Source: an uncultured Psychroserpens sp. (GTDB lineage Bacteria > Bacteroidota > Bacteroidia > Flavobacteriales > Flavobacteriaceae). From it: DNA of 64,000 nt. The notes beneath the pieces are model-generated. The model saw only the letters and a list, made by a program, of their open reading frames with translations. It had not been told where the DNA came from and ran no database searches. This document shows, piece after piece, positions 10,924 through 21,551 of this stretch; within the stretch, counting starts at the first letter, position 1; each line of letters starts with the position of its first letter. The stretch is from NCBI GenBank assembly GCA_947488655.1, contig CANKZZ010000005.1, positions 186,001 through 250,000 on the forward strand. Direction: 5' to 3'. A program made the position numbers and the translations under genes.

Positions 10924-11412
10924 ATGAAAAGATTACTTTTAGTAGCAGTTGCATTAATAGGATTTACAACAGTGTCTTATGCGCAAGACATTTCGGAAAA
11001 TGCAATTGGACTTAGATTAGGAGACAGTGATGGTTTTGGTGCAGAAATCTCTTACCAAAGAGCATTAAGCGACAATAACCGTCTTGAAATCGACCTTGGC
11101 TTAAGAAGCGGAAACGGTTATGATGGCTTTAAGCTTGCTGGTATTTACCAATGGGTTTGGCAACTTGATGGCGCCTTTAATTGGTACGCTGGTGTTGGTG
11201 GTGGAGTTGGATCCTATAGTTTTGACAGACCTTTTAATGATAAAAATGATGATAGCGAAACATTCTTTTTTGCAGCAGGAGATATTGGTATAGAATATAA
11301 TTTTGATTTCCCGTTACAATTATCCTTAGACGCTAGACCAGAATTAGGTTTTGGAGATTTTAGAGACGACCTAGATTTTGATATTGCATTAGGTGTTAGA
11401 TATAGATTCTAA
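10924..11412 (+). CDS. outer-membrane beta-barrel family protein
   Basis: Signal peptide MKRLLLVAVALIGFTTVSYAQ and amphipathic strands ending in ...GVRYRF. Confidence 0.75.
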   Translation: MKRLLLVAVALIGFTTVSYAQDISENAIGLRLGDSDGFGAEISYQRALSDNNRLEIDLGLRSGNGYDGFKLAGIYQWVWQLDGAFNWYAGVGGGVGSYSFDRPFNDKNDDSETFFFAAGDIGIEYNFDFPLQLSLDARPELGFGDFRDDLDFDIALGVRYRF

Positions 11413-11430
11413 TTTATAACGCAATAAGCA

Positions 11431-11473
11431 AAACAAAAACCGCCATTTCTATTGAAATGGCGGTTTTTGTTTT
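11431..11473. terminator. bidirectional intrinsic terminator
   Basis: Perfect 19-bp stem AAACAAAAACCGCCATTTC-tatt-GAAATGGCGGTTTTTGTTT between convergent genes. Confidence 0.92.
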
Positions 11474-11987
11474 ATAAATATCTTTCTTTTATAATTTCGC
11501 AATGATGATTTTCATGACCAATAGTAATAAAAGCTACTGCACGAGGCGATAAGTTACTATTACTAGCAATACCTATTCGTGGCAACATTTCCGCAGAAAA
11601 ACTTTCAAACAAAATTATACTTGCCAATCTTACCGCTTTATATTCATTCATTAGACTTATCATAGAACGATTATTGGCTTCGGAATTTACAGCGTACTCA
11701 TCTTGATCATAACCAGGAAGCAATGTTTTATCCTTTCTAGCGATACACATTGCTCGATATGTAAAAACACGCTCTGTATCTATTAAATGCTGAATAATCT
11801 CTTTAACGGTCCATTTATTGTCCTGATAACGATATTCTAATTTTTCTTCTGGAATAGATTCTAAAAACTCAATTGTAGCATCTCCATTCTCTTGTAATCC
11901 ATTTAAAATTGTTGCATCACCCGCTTTTTGAATATACTGCTGGTAATAAGGATTATACTCATCTATAGATAAATCTTCTTTTGTCAT
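11472..11987 (-). CDS. DinB family protein
   Basis: KWTVKEIIQHLIDTERVFTYRAMCIAR; GHENHHCEIIKERYL. Confidence 0.85.
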   Translation of the reverse strand: MTKEDLSIDEYNPYYQQYIQKAGDATILNGLQENGDATIEFLESIPEEKLEYRYQDNKWTVKEIIQHLIDTERVFTYRAMCIARKDKTLLPGYDQDEYAVNSEANNRSMISLMNEYKAVRLASIILFESFSAEMLPRIGIASNSNLSPRAVAFITIGHENHHCEIIKERYL

Positions 11988-12016
11988 ATCAAATATTTAA
12001 AAAATAAAAATAACAA

Positions 12017-12050
12017 AAAACCCTTCATTACTATTGCAATGAAGGGTTAA
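12017..12050 (-). terminator. intrinsic terminator
   Basis: AACCCTTCATT/AATGAAGGGTT stem with T-run on the minus strand. Confidence 0.8.
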
Positions 12051-12069
12051 TTATTATTAGTTATTACAA

Positions 12070-12549
12070 TTACAACTCATTAAAAATTGTATGCATTAAA
12101 CGTTTTTTATCGTTAATACTTTCTTCTAAACTAATCATAGTCTCTGTTCTATAAATACCCTCTATATCATCTAACATGAAAATAATATCTTTTGCATGAG
12201 AAGTGTTTTTAGCCCTTACTTTACAAAATATATTAAACTTACCTGTTGTTATATGCGCAACTGTTACATAAGGAATTTCTTGAATACGTTCTAAAACAAA
12301 TTTAGTTTGAGACGTGTTATTTAAAAACACACCAACGTAAGCAATAAATGAATACCCTAACTTTAAGTAATCTAAAGTTAGCGACGATCCTCTAATAATC
12401 CCTGCCTCTTCCATCTTCTTCACTCTAACATGAACTGTTCCTGCAGAAATTACCAATTTTTTTGCTATATCAGTAAAAGGAATTCTTGTATTATCAATCA
12501 ACATATCTAAAATTTGATGATCAATTTCGTCTAGTTTGAATTTTGCCAT
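12070..12549 (-). CDS. Lrp/AsnC family transcriptional regulator
   Basis: LDEIDHQILDMLIDNTRIPFTDIAKKLVISAGTVHVRVKKMEEAGII and RAM-like C-terminal domain. Confidence 0.93.
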   Translation of the reverse strand: MAKFKLDEIDHQILDMLIDNTRIPFTDIAKKLVISAGTVHVRVKKMEEAGIIRGSSLTLDYLKLGYSFIAYVGVFLNNTSQTKFVLERIQEIPYVTVAHITTGKFNIFCKVRAKNTSHAKDIIFMLDDIEGIYRTETMISLEESINDKKRLMHTIFNEL

Positions 12550-12622
12550 TTTTAATTATTATTGAATTTAAAGCAAAAATAATGCATTTTCTTTAAAGAT
12601 ATCTCATTAAAAATTGATTTTT

Positions 12623-13753
12623 TCACACTTTAATCATTAATTTTTCATTATTTATCGCTACGAAATCGATTTCGTCACCTACTTTTAACACCGCGTTACC
12701 AACACTAAAGACCTCATAACCATTGGCATTAATCTCTCTATGTGCATAAAAATCGCTCAAATTAGAAATTTTTTCAATTTTAGGCATAAATACAACCTCA
12801 TCACCCTCTAACTTCTCTATAAATTGTATTGCTACATCTAACCCTTTAGCGTTTCGTATAATGATGTCATAAAACAATTTTTCATTTTGAGGAATATTAA
12901 AATAGGACTCATGATGCAGCCCAGTGACTGTATTAGTGGCTACATAATTCAAAGACACTAATAATGATTGAAAAATGAATTCTCTTACAACTTCTCTATC
13001 ATAATCATTTGCATAATGCCCAGCCTCAAAGAGTATTGTTGGAATATTTTCTACTTGAAACGTATCTCCAACACAGTTTAAATTAAATGCATCATCATAA
13101 ATACCTACTTGATTTGGTATTTGTTGCTGCAAATTCTCATTCATTGCTACAATTACCTCCATTGCTTTTTGTCTTGTTTTTGTAATTTTTCTATCAACAT
13201 CTTGCGCTGGAGCCAAGAACGATATGGTAGCAGACTTATTTTCACGTCCTGCACTAAAGATTGTACGCTGTCCATGTAAATTGTAGCAAAAATCTGGTTT
13301 AAACTCTTTAAAAACTTTACGCAACACAAGACTTTCTGGCTGAGTTAAATCTTGAGCATCCCTATTTAAATCCATATTATTAGCATTTAATCGCGTATAC
13401 ATTTTTGCGCCATCTGGATTTAAAATAGGAATAATACAAATAGTGCATTGTTCAAAAATATGTTTAACAGCTAAATCATTACTATAAAATACATTTAGCA
13501 TATCAAAAATAGCTTTTGTGGTTGTGCTTTCGTTGCCATGCATTTGCGACCACATTAATATTTTTTTCTTGCCTTTACCAAAAACAATAGTATGAATTGG
13601 TAATCTATTTACAGATATTCCTACCTGTTCAATTTTAAAATTTTTGCTCAAATCTTTAAGAAGAGGAGCTATACTTTTTCCATTTACGTAACGTCCAAAA
13701 AGAGCAGTTTCTTTATGAATTTCAAAAAGCGATTTTAGTGTTTTTACTTGCAT
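12623..13753 (-). CDS. M14-family zinc carboxypeptidase-like protein
   Basis: MWSQMHGNESTTTKAIFDML, NPDGAKMYTRLNANNMDLNRD, NLHGQRTIFSAG. Confidence 0.85.
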   Translation of the reverse strand: MQVKTLKSLFEIHKETALFGRYVNGKSIAPLLKDLSKNFKIEQVGISVNRLPIHTIVFGKGKKKILMWSQMHGNESTTTKAIFDMLNVFYSNDLAVKHIFEQCTICIIPILNPDGAKMYTRLNANNMDLNRDAQDLTQPESLVLRKVFKEFKPDFCYNLHGQRTIFSAGRENKSATISFLAPAQDVDRKITKTRQKAMEVIVAMNENLQQQIPNQVGIYDDAFNLNCVGDTFQVENIPTILFEAGHYANDYDREVVREFIFQSLLVSLNYVATNTVTGLHHESYFNIPQNEKLFYDIIIRNAKGLDVAIQFIEKLEGDEVVFMPKIEKISNLSDFYAHREINANGYEVFSVGNAVLKVGDEIDFVAINNEKLMIKV

Positions 13754-13792
13754 TTTTTTTATCTAAGATTGACAAAGGTAAACAATTGATAA

Positions 13793-13806
13793 TTTACAAT
13801 TGTAAA
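13793..13806. promoter_or_regulatory. candidate XRE operator 1
   Basis: TTTACAATTGTAAA, perfect 14-bp palindrome (TTTAC-N4-GTAAA). Confidence 0.55.
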
Positions 13807-13819
13807 CACATTTTATGAG

Positions 13820-13833
13820 TTTACTATTGTAAA
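13820..13833. promoter_or_regulatory. candidate XRE operator 2
   Basis: TTTACTATTGTAAA (TTTAC-N4-GTAAA), centre 27 bp from operator 1. Confidence 0.55.
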
Positions 13834-14014
13834 ATTCATGGTTTTGTTTACAAATAGATACAGGATTTGAAACAGATATTGCAAAATATTCAGCACAAAT
13901 TAAAATTTACACTTAAGAATTTTATTTTCAGTGTTTTAAGTTATACTATTTAAATTAATAATTTAATAATTTATTATCTTTATTAAGTAATCATAGTATA
14001 TTATAAACAATATG

Positions 14015-14028
14015 TTTACATTTGTAAC
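14015..14028. promoter_or_regulatory. candidate XRE operator 3 overlapping a -7 promoter box
   Basis: TTTACATTTGTAAC (one mismatch to TTTAC-N4-GTAAA); overlaps TACATTTG (TAnnTTTG) at 14017-14024. Confidence 0.5.
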
Positions 14029-14050
14029 GTTACAAAATTAAACTTTACAG

Positions 14051-14064
14051 TTTACAATGATAAA
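14051..14064. promoter_or_regulatory. candidate XRE operator 4 over the start codon
   Basis: TTTACAATGATAAA (one mismatch), spans the ATG at 14057. Confidence 0.4.
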
Positions 14065-14452
14065 CAACGAAGAATTTACTAAACGACTACAAAAAGTCAT
14101 AGATTTCTATGGAGAATCTGCTTCGTCATTTGCCGAAAAAATTGGTGTGCAACGTTCTAGTATTTCTCACATATTATCTGGTAGAAATAAGCCAAGTTTA
14201 GATTTTGTTTTAAAGGTACTTTCTTCGTTTCCGGAAGTAGAATTATATTGGCTTATGAATGGTAAAGGAAATTTTCCATCTCAAATTACCGACACAAAAA
14301 TTGTTCAAAATCCTGAGGTGAAAATAAATTTAACTTCTAATCCTGAATCCAATTCTGAAACTTTGAGTGATCAAATTTCCGAAGACAAAAAAATTGAGCG
14401 TATTGTAATTTTTTATAAGGATGGTACTTTTAAAAATTTTGAACAGTCGTAG
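14057..14452 (+). CDS. XRE-family helix-turn-helix transcriptional regulator
   Basis: FAEKIGVQRSSISHILSGRNKPSLDFVLKVL HTH_3 motif. Confidence 0.92.
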   Translation: MINNEEFTKRLQKVIDFYGESASSFAEKIGVQRSSISHILSGRNKPSLDFVLKVLSSFPEVELYWLMNGKGNFPSQITDTKIVQNPEVKINLTSNPESNSETLSDQISEDKKIERIVIFYKDGTFKNFEQS

Positions 14453-14529
14453 TTAGACTTTAAAAATTTTCAAATACGTAAAGCTCATTAATCACAAACT
14501 GTTTCGTAATTTTGTTTAAAACAACAAAA

Positions 14530-14916
14530 ATGCAAAAAGGTCTACTCCTTATCTTATCTCTATTATGTTTTAGCTGTTATGAAACTGAGCGAAACTGCGA
14601 AGATTACAAAACTGGTGTATTTGAATTTAATTATACCATTGATGGCATTGAGAAAACCGGTAAGTTTGTTAGAACAGATTCTTTAAATATAGATTTCTTT
14701 GAAAACAAGGTAGACTCTGCATCTATACGCTGGATTAATGATTGTGAGTTTATACAAAAAAAAATAAACCCAAAAAATGCCTCTGAGGAAAAGGCTATAC
14801 ATTTTAAAATTTTAACGACAACCAAAGATTCTTACACTTTTGAGTACCAATTAGCAGCAAAAGACACTTATAAAAAGAGGCGCATTGAAAAAGGTGTAGC
14901 CAAAAAAATAAAATAA
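14530..14916 (+). CDS. small lipoprotein of unknown function
   Basis: Start reassigned to MQKGLLLILSLLCFSCYE (lipobox-like LLCFSC); 2 bp upstream of the next gene. Confidence 0.7.
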   Translation: MQKGLLLILSLLCFSCYETERNCEDYKTGVFEFNYTIDGIEKTGKFVRTDSLNIDFFENKVDSASIRWINDCEFIQKKINPKNASEEKAIHFKILTTTKDSYTFEYQLAAKDTYKKRRIEKGVAKKIK

Positions 14917-14917
14917 T

Positions 14918-15706
14918 ATGTTAGACTTTCTACTTACTAGCGAAGCAATAATGGCTCTATTAACTTTAACGTTTTTAGAGATTATTTTAGGTATAGATAA
15001 TATAGTTTTTATATCTATAGCTGCCAATAAGTTACCAGAGAACCAAAGAGGAAAAGCCACTAATATAGGTTTGCTTTTGGCTATGGTACAACGTATTATA
15101 TTACTATTTTTTGTTTCTTTCTTGGTTGGTTTGTCTGAGCCTTTTTATAATTTAGAAAACAGCTGGTTAACACTGCATATAAGTTGGCAAGCCATTATTT
15201 TATTTGCAGGTGGATTATTTTTAATTTATAAAAGTACGTCTGAAATTAGAGAAAAAGTTAGTCATCCTGAGCATGATGCCAACGAGGTTAAGGGTAAAAA
15301 GATTACTACGTTATCTAATGCCATTGTTCAAATACTAATTATTGATTTTATATTTTCGGTAGACTCTATACTTACTGCAGTAGGTATGACCAATGGTTTA
15401 CATCCCAACCATAACTACACTTTAATTTTAATGATTATTGCAGTCGTTATTTCTATTGCTATAATGATTGGATTTGCTAACCCAATACGAAAATTTATAG
15501 ACAAAAACCCAAGTATACAAATGCTTGGTCTGGCATTTTTAATTTTAATTGGTTTTATGCTTATTACAGAAGCTGCGCATTTATCTCATACCGAATTTTT
15601 TGGCAATAAAGTTGGCGCTATACCTAAGGGTTACTTGTATTTTGCTATTGCTTTTTCATTATTTATTGAAATGCTGAATTACAAAATGCAGAAAAAATCT
15701 AAATGA
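14918..15706 (+). CDS. TerC family integral membrane protein
   Basis: TFLEIILGIDNIVFISIAANKLP...IDFIFSVDSILTAVGM. Confidence 0.93.
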   Translation: MLDFLLTSEAIMALLTLTFLEIILGIDNIVFISIAANKLPENQRGKATNIGLLLAMVQRIILLFFVSFLVGLSEPFYNLENSWLTLHISWQAIILFAGGLFLIYKSTSEIREKVSHPEHDANEVKGKKITTLSNAIVQILIIDFIFSVDSILTAVGMTNGLHPNHNYTLILMIIAVVISIAIMIGFANPIRKFIDKNPSIQMLGLAFLILIGFMLITEAAHLSHTEFFGNKVGAIPKGYLYFAIAFSLFIEMLNYKMQKKSK

Positions 15707-16437
15707 GTATCTTAAAATGCATACTGTTTTTTATGTGTTTTTCCTTAGGAATACATGCTCAAACCACATCTCTCAATCAAAACAAAACCTCATCAATAAA
15801 ACACTATAAAGTTATAGAGGGTAGACAAAATGCTACCTTTAAACTTAATAACAAACAAACAATTGATGTTAGTATTAGTGTACCAAAGATACAACCTCAT
15901 CAAAAGATACCTCTTATAATTGCATTACATTGGGCTGGAGGCACTAATGCCTATATAGATTATAGTGAGTGTCTAGCTTTTCCTGCATTAGAATTTTTAA
16001 ATGGTATTATCATTGCACCTTCAGACGATGGCTTGCATTGGATTACTGCCGAGAATGAAAGCAAACTTCTACAACTCATTAAAAGCGTTAAAAAACATTG
16101 GCCTATTGATGACACAAAGATTATTATCACAGGATATAGTAATGGAGGGATTGCAAGCTGGGCGTATGCCGAAAAATATCCCGAAGTTTTTTGCGCTACT
16201 ATTCCCATTGCTGGAAGCTATACTGCATCAAAAATTGAAATTCCTACCTATGTTATTCATGGTAAAAATGATGAATTATTTAATGCCTATCGCACACAAA
16301 ATATTTTGAGTCAATCAATAAATAAAGGCAGTAACATTACCCTCAATCTCATAGAACAATCACATTATGAGGGTTGCTCCTATGTTAAAGCTTTGCAAGA
16401 CATAGCTAAATTAATGCAGACCGAAGTTTTAGATTAA
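15703..16437 (+). CDS. alpha/beta-hydrolase (PHB depolymerase/esterase-like)
   Basis: Signal peptide; IIALHWAGG; ITGYSNGGIASWAYA nucleophile elbow; C-terminal His. Confidence 0.8.
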   Translation: MSILKCILFFMCFSLGIHAQTTSLNQNKTSSIKHYKVIEGRQNATFKLNNKQTIDVSISVPKIQPHQKIPLIIALHWAGGTNAYIDYSECLAFPALEFLNGIIIAPSDDGLHWITAENESKLLQLIKSVKKHWPIDDTKIIITGYSNGGIASWAYAEKYPEVFCATIPIAGSYTASKIEIPTYVIHGKNDELFNAYRTQNILSQSINKGSNITLNLIEQSHYEGCSYVKALQDIAKLMQTEVLD

Positions 16438-19097
16438 AATAAAGTAGCCTGACCTTTTTCGTCAATTTCTGGCTCGTCATCATCATTATCTTCAGTTGAC
16501 ATATTTGACTTTTCTTCGGAAATAGAACTGTTTTCGGCATTTTCAACTGTTTCATCTACAACTTCAATGTCTTCGGCAGGTACTTCTTTAGGTGGTTCAT
16601 AAGGTAATGGCTCTAATAAACTCACTTGATTTATTTTCTCTTTAGTTAATTGATTGCCTAATGCCGAAATTCCTTTTACAGATATAAACTCTTCTAAATT
16701 TACTGTTTCATTGTCCTTACGATCTTTACCTCTCTCTTTTTTATACTCAATTTCTGCCATTGGTTTCCAATCTGTAGACACAATTTCTAATTGAGAACTT
16801 GGATGTTCAGAAATAAAAGATTCTTCACGTCCTTCATGTTCTATTAAAAAACGTTTGACGTAATACATTTCTTTTTCACCATTATAGTAAATAACCGAAA
16901 TAGGCTTTTTAGGAATCCATTTCTCTAACACAATCATATCATCATCAAAATGAGTACTTAATTCTGGCAAAATGGTTTTTACGTTTCCTGCTTGTGTAAT
17001 AATTAATAAGCGATCTTCTCCTCTAAATTCTCCTATTAATTCACCTCTTTCATCTACATTTAGACGTTGAACAGTATCATCAAACCAGATTTTTCGAGGT
17101 TTTAATGTAGATACACCTTTCTCTTTAAGCTCTATCTTTTTAACAGGATGCTTGGTAACTCTATTTCCTTTAGATGCTCTACCTTTAATTAAAACTTCGG
17201 CAAAATCTAAATCCCATTTTAATTTTTTAATACTACCAACCTGACGTAAAAATATAGTTATCACCTCTGCTTCTCCATTAGGGTTTGCAGAGAAATACCA
17301 TAGCTTAGAACCTTTAGTGCCATTAGTTAAGTCATATTCTTTATCTCTCGTTATTGATGTAACTGCAAACCTCTTAACATAAGTTGCGCCTTTAGATCCA
17401 TCTCGATAAATCATATTGTAAATAGTACGTTTGTCTTTCTTTTTAAAGACTGCAACATGTATAATATCTTTGCCAATAAAAGTTTTACTATCTACTTTAG
17501 TAACCATCATTTTACCATCATTGGTAAATACGATGATATCATCAATATCACTACAATCACAAACGTACTCGTCTCTTCTAAGTGATGTGCCTATAAAACC
17601 TTCGGCTCTATTAACATATAATTTTGTGTTTCTAATTATTACTTTGGTGGCATCGACATCTTCAAAAGCTCTAAGCTCTGTTTTACGCTCACGACCTTCG
17701 CCATATTCTTTTTTAAGTCGTTCAAAATAAGTAATTGCATAGGCAATTAAGTTTGCTAAATGATGTTTTACCTCTGCAATTTGATCTTCTAGAGCATCAA
17801 TTTTTTGTTGTGCTTTATCGATATCAAATTTAGAAATACGCTTAATTCTTATTTCGGTTAATCGCGTAATATCTTCTACAGTAATTTTACGTTTTAAATG
17901 CTTTATATGTGGCTGCAAACCTTTGTCAATAGCATTTATAACACCATCCCAAGTTTCTTCTTCTTCAATATCTCTATATATTCTATTTTCTATAAAAATA
18001 CGCTCAAGAGACGCAAAATGCCATTGTTCTTCATATTCTCCAAGCTTAATTTCTAATTCGCTTTTTAAGAGTTGAACAGTATTATCGGTTGAGCGCCTTA
18101 ACATTTCTGTGACACCAACAAATAAGGGTTTGTTATCTTCAATTACACATCCTAAAGGTGAAATTGAAGATTCACAATTTGTAAAAGCATATAACGCATC
18201 TATAGTTTTGTCTGGTGAAATCCCTCCTGGTAAATGAATTAAGATTTCAACATTTGCAGCTGTATTATCTTCAATTTTCTTAATTTTTATTTTCCCTTTA
18301 TCATTAGCCTTTAATATAGAGTCAATTAAAGACGATGTGTTTGTACCAAACGGAATCTCGGTAATAACCAGTGTATTTTTATCTAACTGAGAGATTTTTG
18401 CTCGTACTCTTACCTTGCCACCTCTTAAACCATCATTGTAATTTGAGATATCTGCAATACCTGCAGTTGGAAAATCTGGATAGAGTGTAAAACGTTTACC
18501 ATTAAGATGTTTAATAGAAGCATCTATTAGCTCTATAAAATTATGAGGCAAAATTTTTGTAGATAACCCTACTGCAATACCCTCACCTCCCTGAGCAAGT
18601 AAAAGCGGAAACATAACAGGAAGATTAACTGGCTCTTTACGACGACCATCGTAACTAGATTGCCACTCTGTAATTTTAGGGTTGTAAACCACATCTAAAC
18701 CAAATTTAGAGATGCGTGCTTCAATATAACGAGCAGCTGCTGCTCTATCTCCAGTTAATATATTTCCCCAGTTACCTTGAGTATCAATTAATAAGTCTTT
18801 TTGTCCAATTTGTACCATAGCATCGGCAATACTAGCATCTCCATGAGGATGATACTGCATTGTATGACCTACAATATTGGCTACTTTATTATAACGACCA
18901 TCATCTAAATCTTTCATTGAGTGCATAATACGTCGTTGTACTGGTTTAAAACCATCTTCTATTGCTGGTACTGCACGCTCTAGAATTACGTAAGATGCAT
19001 AATCAAGAAACCAATCTTTGTACATCCCTGTAACTCGAGTAATGCTTTCTTGTGGCTCGTCTTGATTGTCTATTATATCGTTATTATCTTCGCTCAT
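16434..19097 (-). CDS. parC: DNA topoisomerase IV subunit A
   Basis: MYKDWFLDYASYVILERAVPAIEDGFKPVQRRIMHSM; PHGDASIADAMVQIGQ; RAAAARYIEARIS. Confidence 0.93.
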   Translation of the reverse strand: MSEDNNDIIDNQDEPQESITRVTGMYKDWFLDYASYVILERAVPAIEDGFKPVQRRIMHSMKDLDDGRYNKVANIVGHTMQYHPHGDASIADAMVQIGQKDLLIDTQGNWGNILTGDRAAAARYIEARISKFGLDVVYNPKITEWQSSYDGRRKEPVNLPVMFPLLLAQGGEGIAVGLSTKILPHNFIELIDASIKHLNGKRFTLYPDFPTAGIADISNYNDGLRGGKVRVRAKISQLDKNTLVITEIPFGTNTSSLIDSILKANDKGKIKIKKIEDNTAANVEILIHLPGGISPDKTIDALYAFTNCESSISPLGCVIEDNKPLFVGVTEMLRRSTDNTVQLLKSELEIKLGEYEEQWHFASLERIFIENRIYRDIEEEETWDGVINAIDKGLQPHIKHLKRKITVEDITRLTEIRIKRISKFDIDKAQQKIDALEDQIAEVKHHLANLIAYAITYFERLKKEYGEGRERKTELRAFEDVDATKVIIRNTKLYVNRAEGFIGTSLRRDEYVCDCSDIDDIIVFTNDGKMMVTKVDSKTFIGKDIIHVAVFKKKDKRTIYNMIYRDGSKGATYVKRFAVTSITRDKEYDLTNGTKGSKLWYFSANPNGEAEVITIFLRQVGSIKKLKWDLDFAEVLIKGRASKGNRVTKHPVKKIELKEKGVSTLKPRKIWFDDTVQRLNVDERGELIGEFRGEDRLLIITQAGNVKTILPELSTHFDDDMIVLEKWIPKKPISVIYYNGEKEMYYVKRFLIEHEGREESFISEHPSSQLEIVSTDWKPMAEIEYKKERGKDRKDNETVNLEEFISVKGISALGNQLTKEKINQVSLLEPLPYEPPKEVPAEDIEVVDETVENAENSSISEEKSNMSTEDNDDDEPEIDEKGQATLF

Positions 19098-19104
19098 TAA
19101 TTTC

Positions 19105-19581
19105 TTAGATATTTTTATTTTTCTTAATCATTTTACTCAATGATTGTCTAATGTATCTTCTCTTGTTTCTTGTAACTAAAGTAATATTAAAAGTTTCTTT
19201 TTGCTTCTTACCTCTTTTATCTTCTATATAAAATGTGAGTGCTTTATAAAAGATGTAGTTTTTAAATTTATACGCATATAAATCTGCTTTATTAAATTCT
19301 AATTGTTTCTCTCTATAATTAAACTTATCAGAAAACAACAGACCTCTATTGGTAACTACAACTTTTAACCCATCGCTATCATACTCAAAATATTTTGAAA
19401 CAAAATGAACGATAAAAAATAAAGCTGCAAAACCTAATGCGATACAAATAAATAATATAAAAGGGTTTGAAGACGACTCGCTAAACGTTTTAAAAACTGT
19501 TAAAAACGTTATTCCAGCAACTATTAAAATAAAATAGACAGAAATAATGGTGTTTTTAACTCTTGAATTGTTAGTTCTCAT
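19105..19581 (-). CDS. two-TM membrane protein (PH-like domain possible) between parE and parC
   Basis: Two N-terminal TM segments, then basic C-terminus; start overlaps parE stop. Confidence 0.7.
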   Translation of the reverse strand: MRTNNSRVKNTIISVYFILIVAGITFLTVFKTFSESSSNPFILFICIALGFAALFFIVHFVSKYFEYDSDGLKVVVTNRGLLFSDKFNYREKQLEFNKADLYAYKFKNYIFYKALTFYIEDKRGKKQKETFNITLVTRNKRRYIRQSLSKMIKKNKNI

Positions 19582-21434
19582 TATTCTTCTATAATATCTA
19601 ATTCTACTTTTAAATTATTGATAATAAATTCTTGTCTTGTAGGTGTGTTTTTTCCCATATAGAATGATAACAATTCTTCTATAGACATATCTTTATCTAA
19701 CATTACAGGATCTAATCGTATATCTTCACCAATAAAATGCACAAACTCATCTGGTGAGATTTCACCAAGACCTTTAAATCGAGTAATCTCTGGTTTTGGC
19801 TTTAATTTTTCTATTGCATCGCGTCTTTCTTCTTCGGAGTAACAATAAATCGTTTCCTTTTTATTTCGCACTCTAAATAATGGTGTTTGTAAAATATACA
19901 AATGACCTTCTTTTATAACTTCGGGAAAAAACTGAAGAAAGAAAGTTATTAGCAATAATCTAATGTGCATACCATCAACATCGGCATCGGTAGCAATAAC
20001 AACATTATTATATCGTAAATCTTCTAATGACTCTTCTATATTGAGTGCAGCTTGCAGGAGATTAAATTCTTCATTTTCATAAACAATTTTTTTACTTAAA
20101 CCGTAACAGTTTAAAGGCTTACCCTTTAAACTAAACACTGCTTGGGTATTAACATCTCTAGATTTTGTAATACTACCAGATGCAGAGTCACCCTCTGTTA
20201 TAAATAATGTAGTCTCTAGATTTCGTTCATTCTTTGTATCTCCAAAATGAACTCTACAGTCTCTCAATTTTTTATTATGAAGACTTGCCTTTTTAGCTCT
20301 GTCTTTTGCTAGTTTTCTAATACCAGATAATTCTTTACGCTCACGTTCTGCTTGTAAAATCTTACGTTGTAATTTCTCTGCAGCTTCAGGGTTTTTGTGT
20401 AAGTAATTATCTAAGTATCGTTTTAAAAAGTCATTAATATATGTTCTTACGGTAGGCAAATCTCCTCCCATATCTGTAGAGCCTAATTTTGTTTTTGTTT
20501 GACTCTCAAAAACAGGTTCCATAACTTTTATCGCAATAGCGGTTACAATGGATTTACGTATATCTGAAGCTTCATAATTTTTACCGTAAAAATCTCTAAC
20601 CGTTTTTACTATAGCCTCTCTAAAAGCTGCTAAATGCGTACCACCTTGAGTCGTGTTTTGTCCATTTACAAAACTGTGATACTCTTCGCTATATTGCGTT
20701 TTACTATGAGTTAAAGCAATCTCTATATCATCACCTTTTAAGTGGATAATGTCATAGAGTCTATCTGTTTCATTAATATTTTCGGCTAATAAATCTTTAA
20801 GTCCATTTTCGCTATAAAATTTTTCTCCATTAAAAACTATAGTTAGTCCAGGATTTAAATACACATAGTATTTAAGCATTTTAGACACATACTCGTTTCT
20901 AAATTTATAGTTTTTAAAAATTGCTTCATCTGGTATAAAAGATACTTTGGTACCTTTTCGTCTGGAAGTATCATCAAGCATTTCTTGATTCATCAAGTTT
21001 CCTTGCTCAAACTCTGCAGATGCAGATTTACCATCTCTAGTAGATTCTACTCTAAAATAATTAGACAAAGCATTTACTGCTTTGGTACCAACTCCATTTA
21101 ATCCTACCGATTTTTTAAATGCACGAGAATCATACTTACCACCAGTATTCATTTTAGAAACCACGTCTACAACTTTACCTAAAGGTATACCACGACCATA
21201 ATCTCTAACAATAACTTTATTGCCTTGTATGGAAATTTCTATCGTCTTTCCTGCTCCCATGACATATTCATCAATAGAGTTATCAAGAACTTCTTTAACT
21301 AATATATAAATACCATCATCTGGAGAAGACCCATCACCTAATTTACCAATATACATTCCAGGACGCATTCTAATGTGTTCTTTCCAATCGAGCGAGCGTA
21401 TGTTATCTTCGGTATATTTGGTTTCTTGCGACAT
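19581..21434 (-). CDS. parE: DNA topoisomerase IV subunit B
   Basis: [60 protein letters not shown]. Confidence 0.95.
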   Translation of the reverse strand: MSQETKYTEDNIRSLDWKEHIRMRPGMYIGKLGDGSSPDDGIYILVKEVLDNSIDEYVMGAGKTIEISIQGNKVIVRDYGRGIPLGKVVDVVSKMNTGGKYDSRAFKKSVGLNGVGTKAVNALSNYFRVESTRDGKSASAEFEQGNLMNQEMLDDTSRRKGTKVSFIPDEAIFKNYKFRNEYVSKMLKYYVYLNPGLTIVFNGEKFYSENGLKDLLAENINETDRLYDIIHLKGDDIEIALTHSKTQYSEEYHSFVNGQNTTQGGTHLAAFREAIVKTVRDFYGKNYEASDIRKSIVTAIAIKVMEPVFESQTKTKLGSTDMGGDLPTVRTYINDFLKRYLDNYLHKNPEAAEKLQRKILQAERERKELSGIRKLAKDRAKKASLHNKKLRDCRVHFGDTKNERNLETTLFITEGDSASGSITKSRDVNTQAVFSLKGKPLNCYGLSKKIVYENEEFNLLQAALNIEESLEDLRYNNVVIATDADVDGMHIRLLLITFFLQFFPEVIKEGHLYILQTPLFRVRNKKETIYCYSEEERRDAIEKLKPKPEITRFKGLGEISPDEFVHFIGEDIRLDPVMLDKDMSIEELLSFYMGKNTPTRQEFIINNLKVELDIIEE

Positions 21435-21551
21435 ATAGGGATGAAAAATTTAGATAGAACGCTAATATAACACAACGCTGTAAAAAATGAAATAGTGATG
21501 ACACAAAGTAATTAACAATACGTCTTTAATATTGTTGAGAACCCAAGTGTT

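Noticed and set aside
14530-14916. Annotation of the small lipoprotein as a topoisomerase-related protein
   Set aside because: I recall such names circulating for similar short flavobacterial proteins, but the sequence has a lipobox and no topoisomerase motif.
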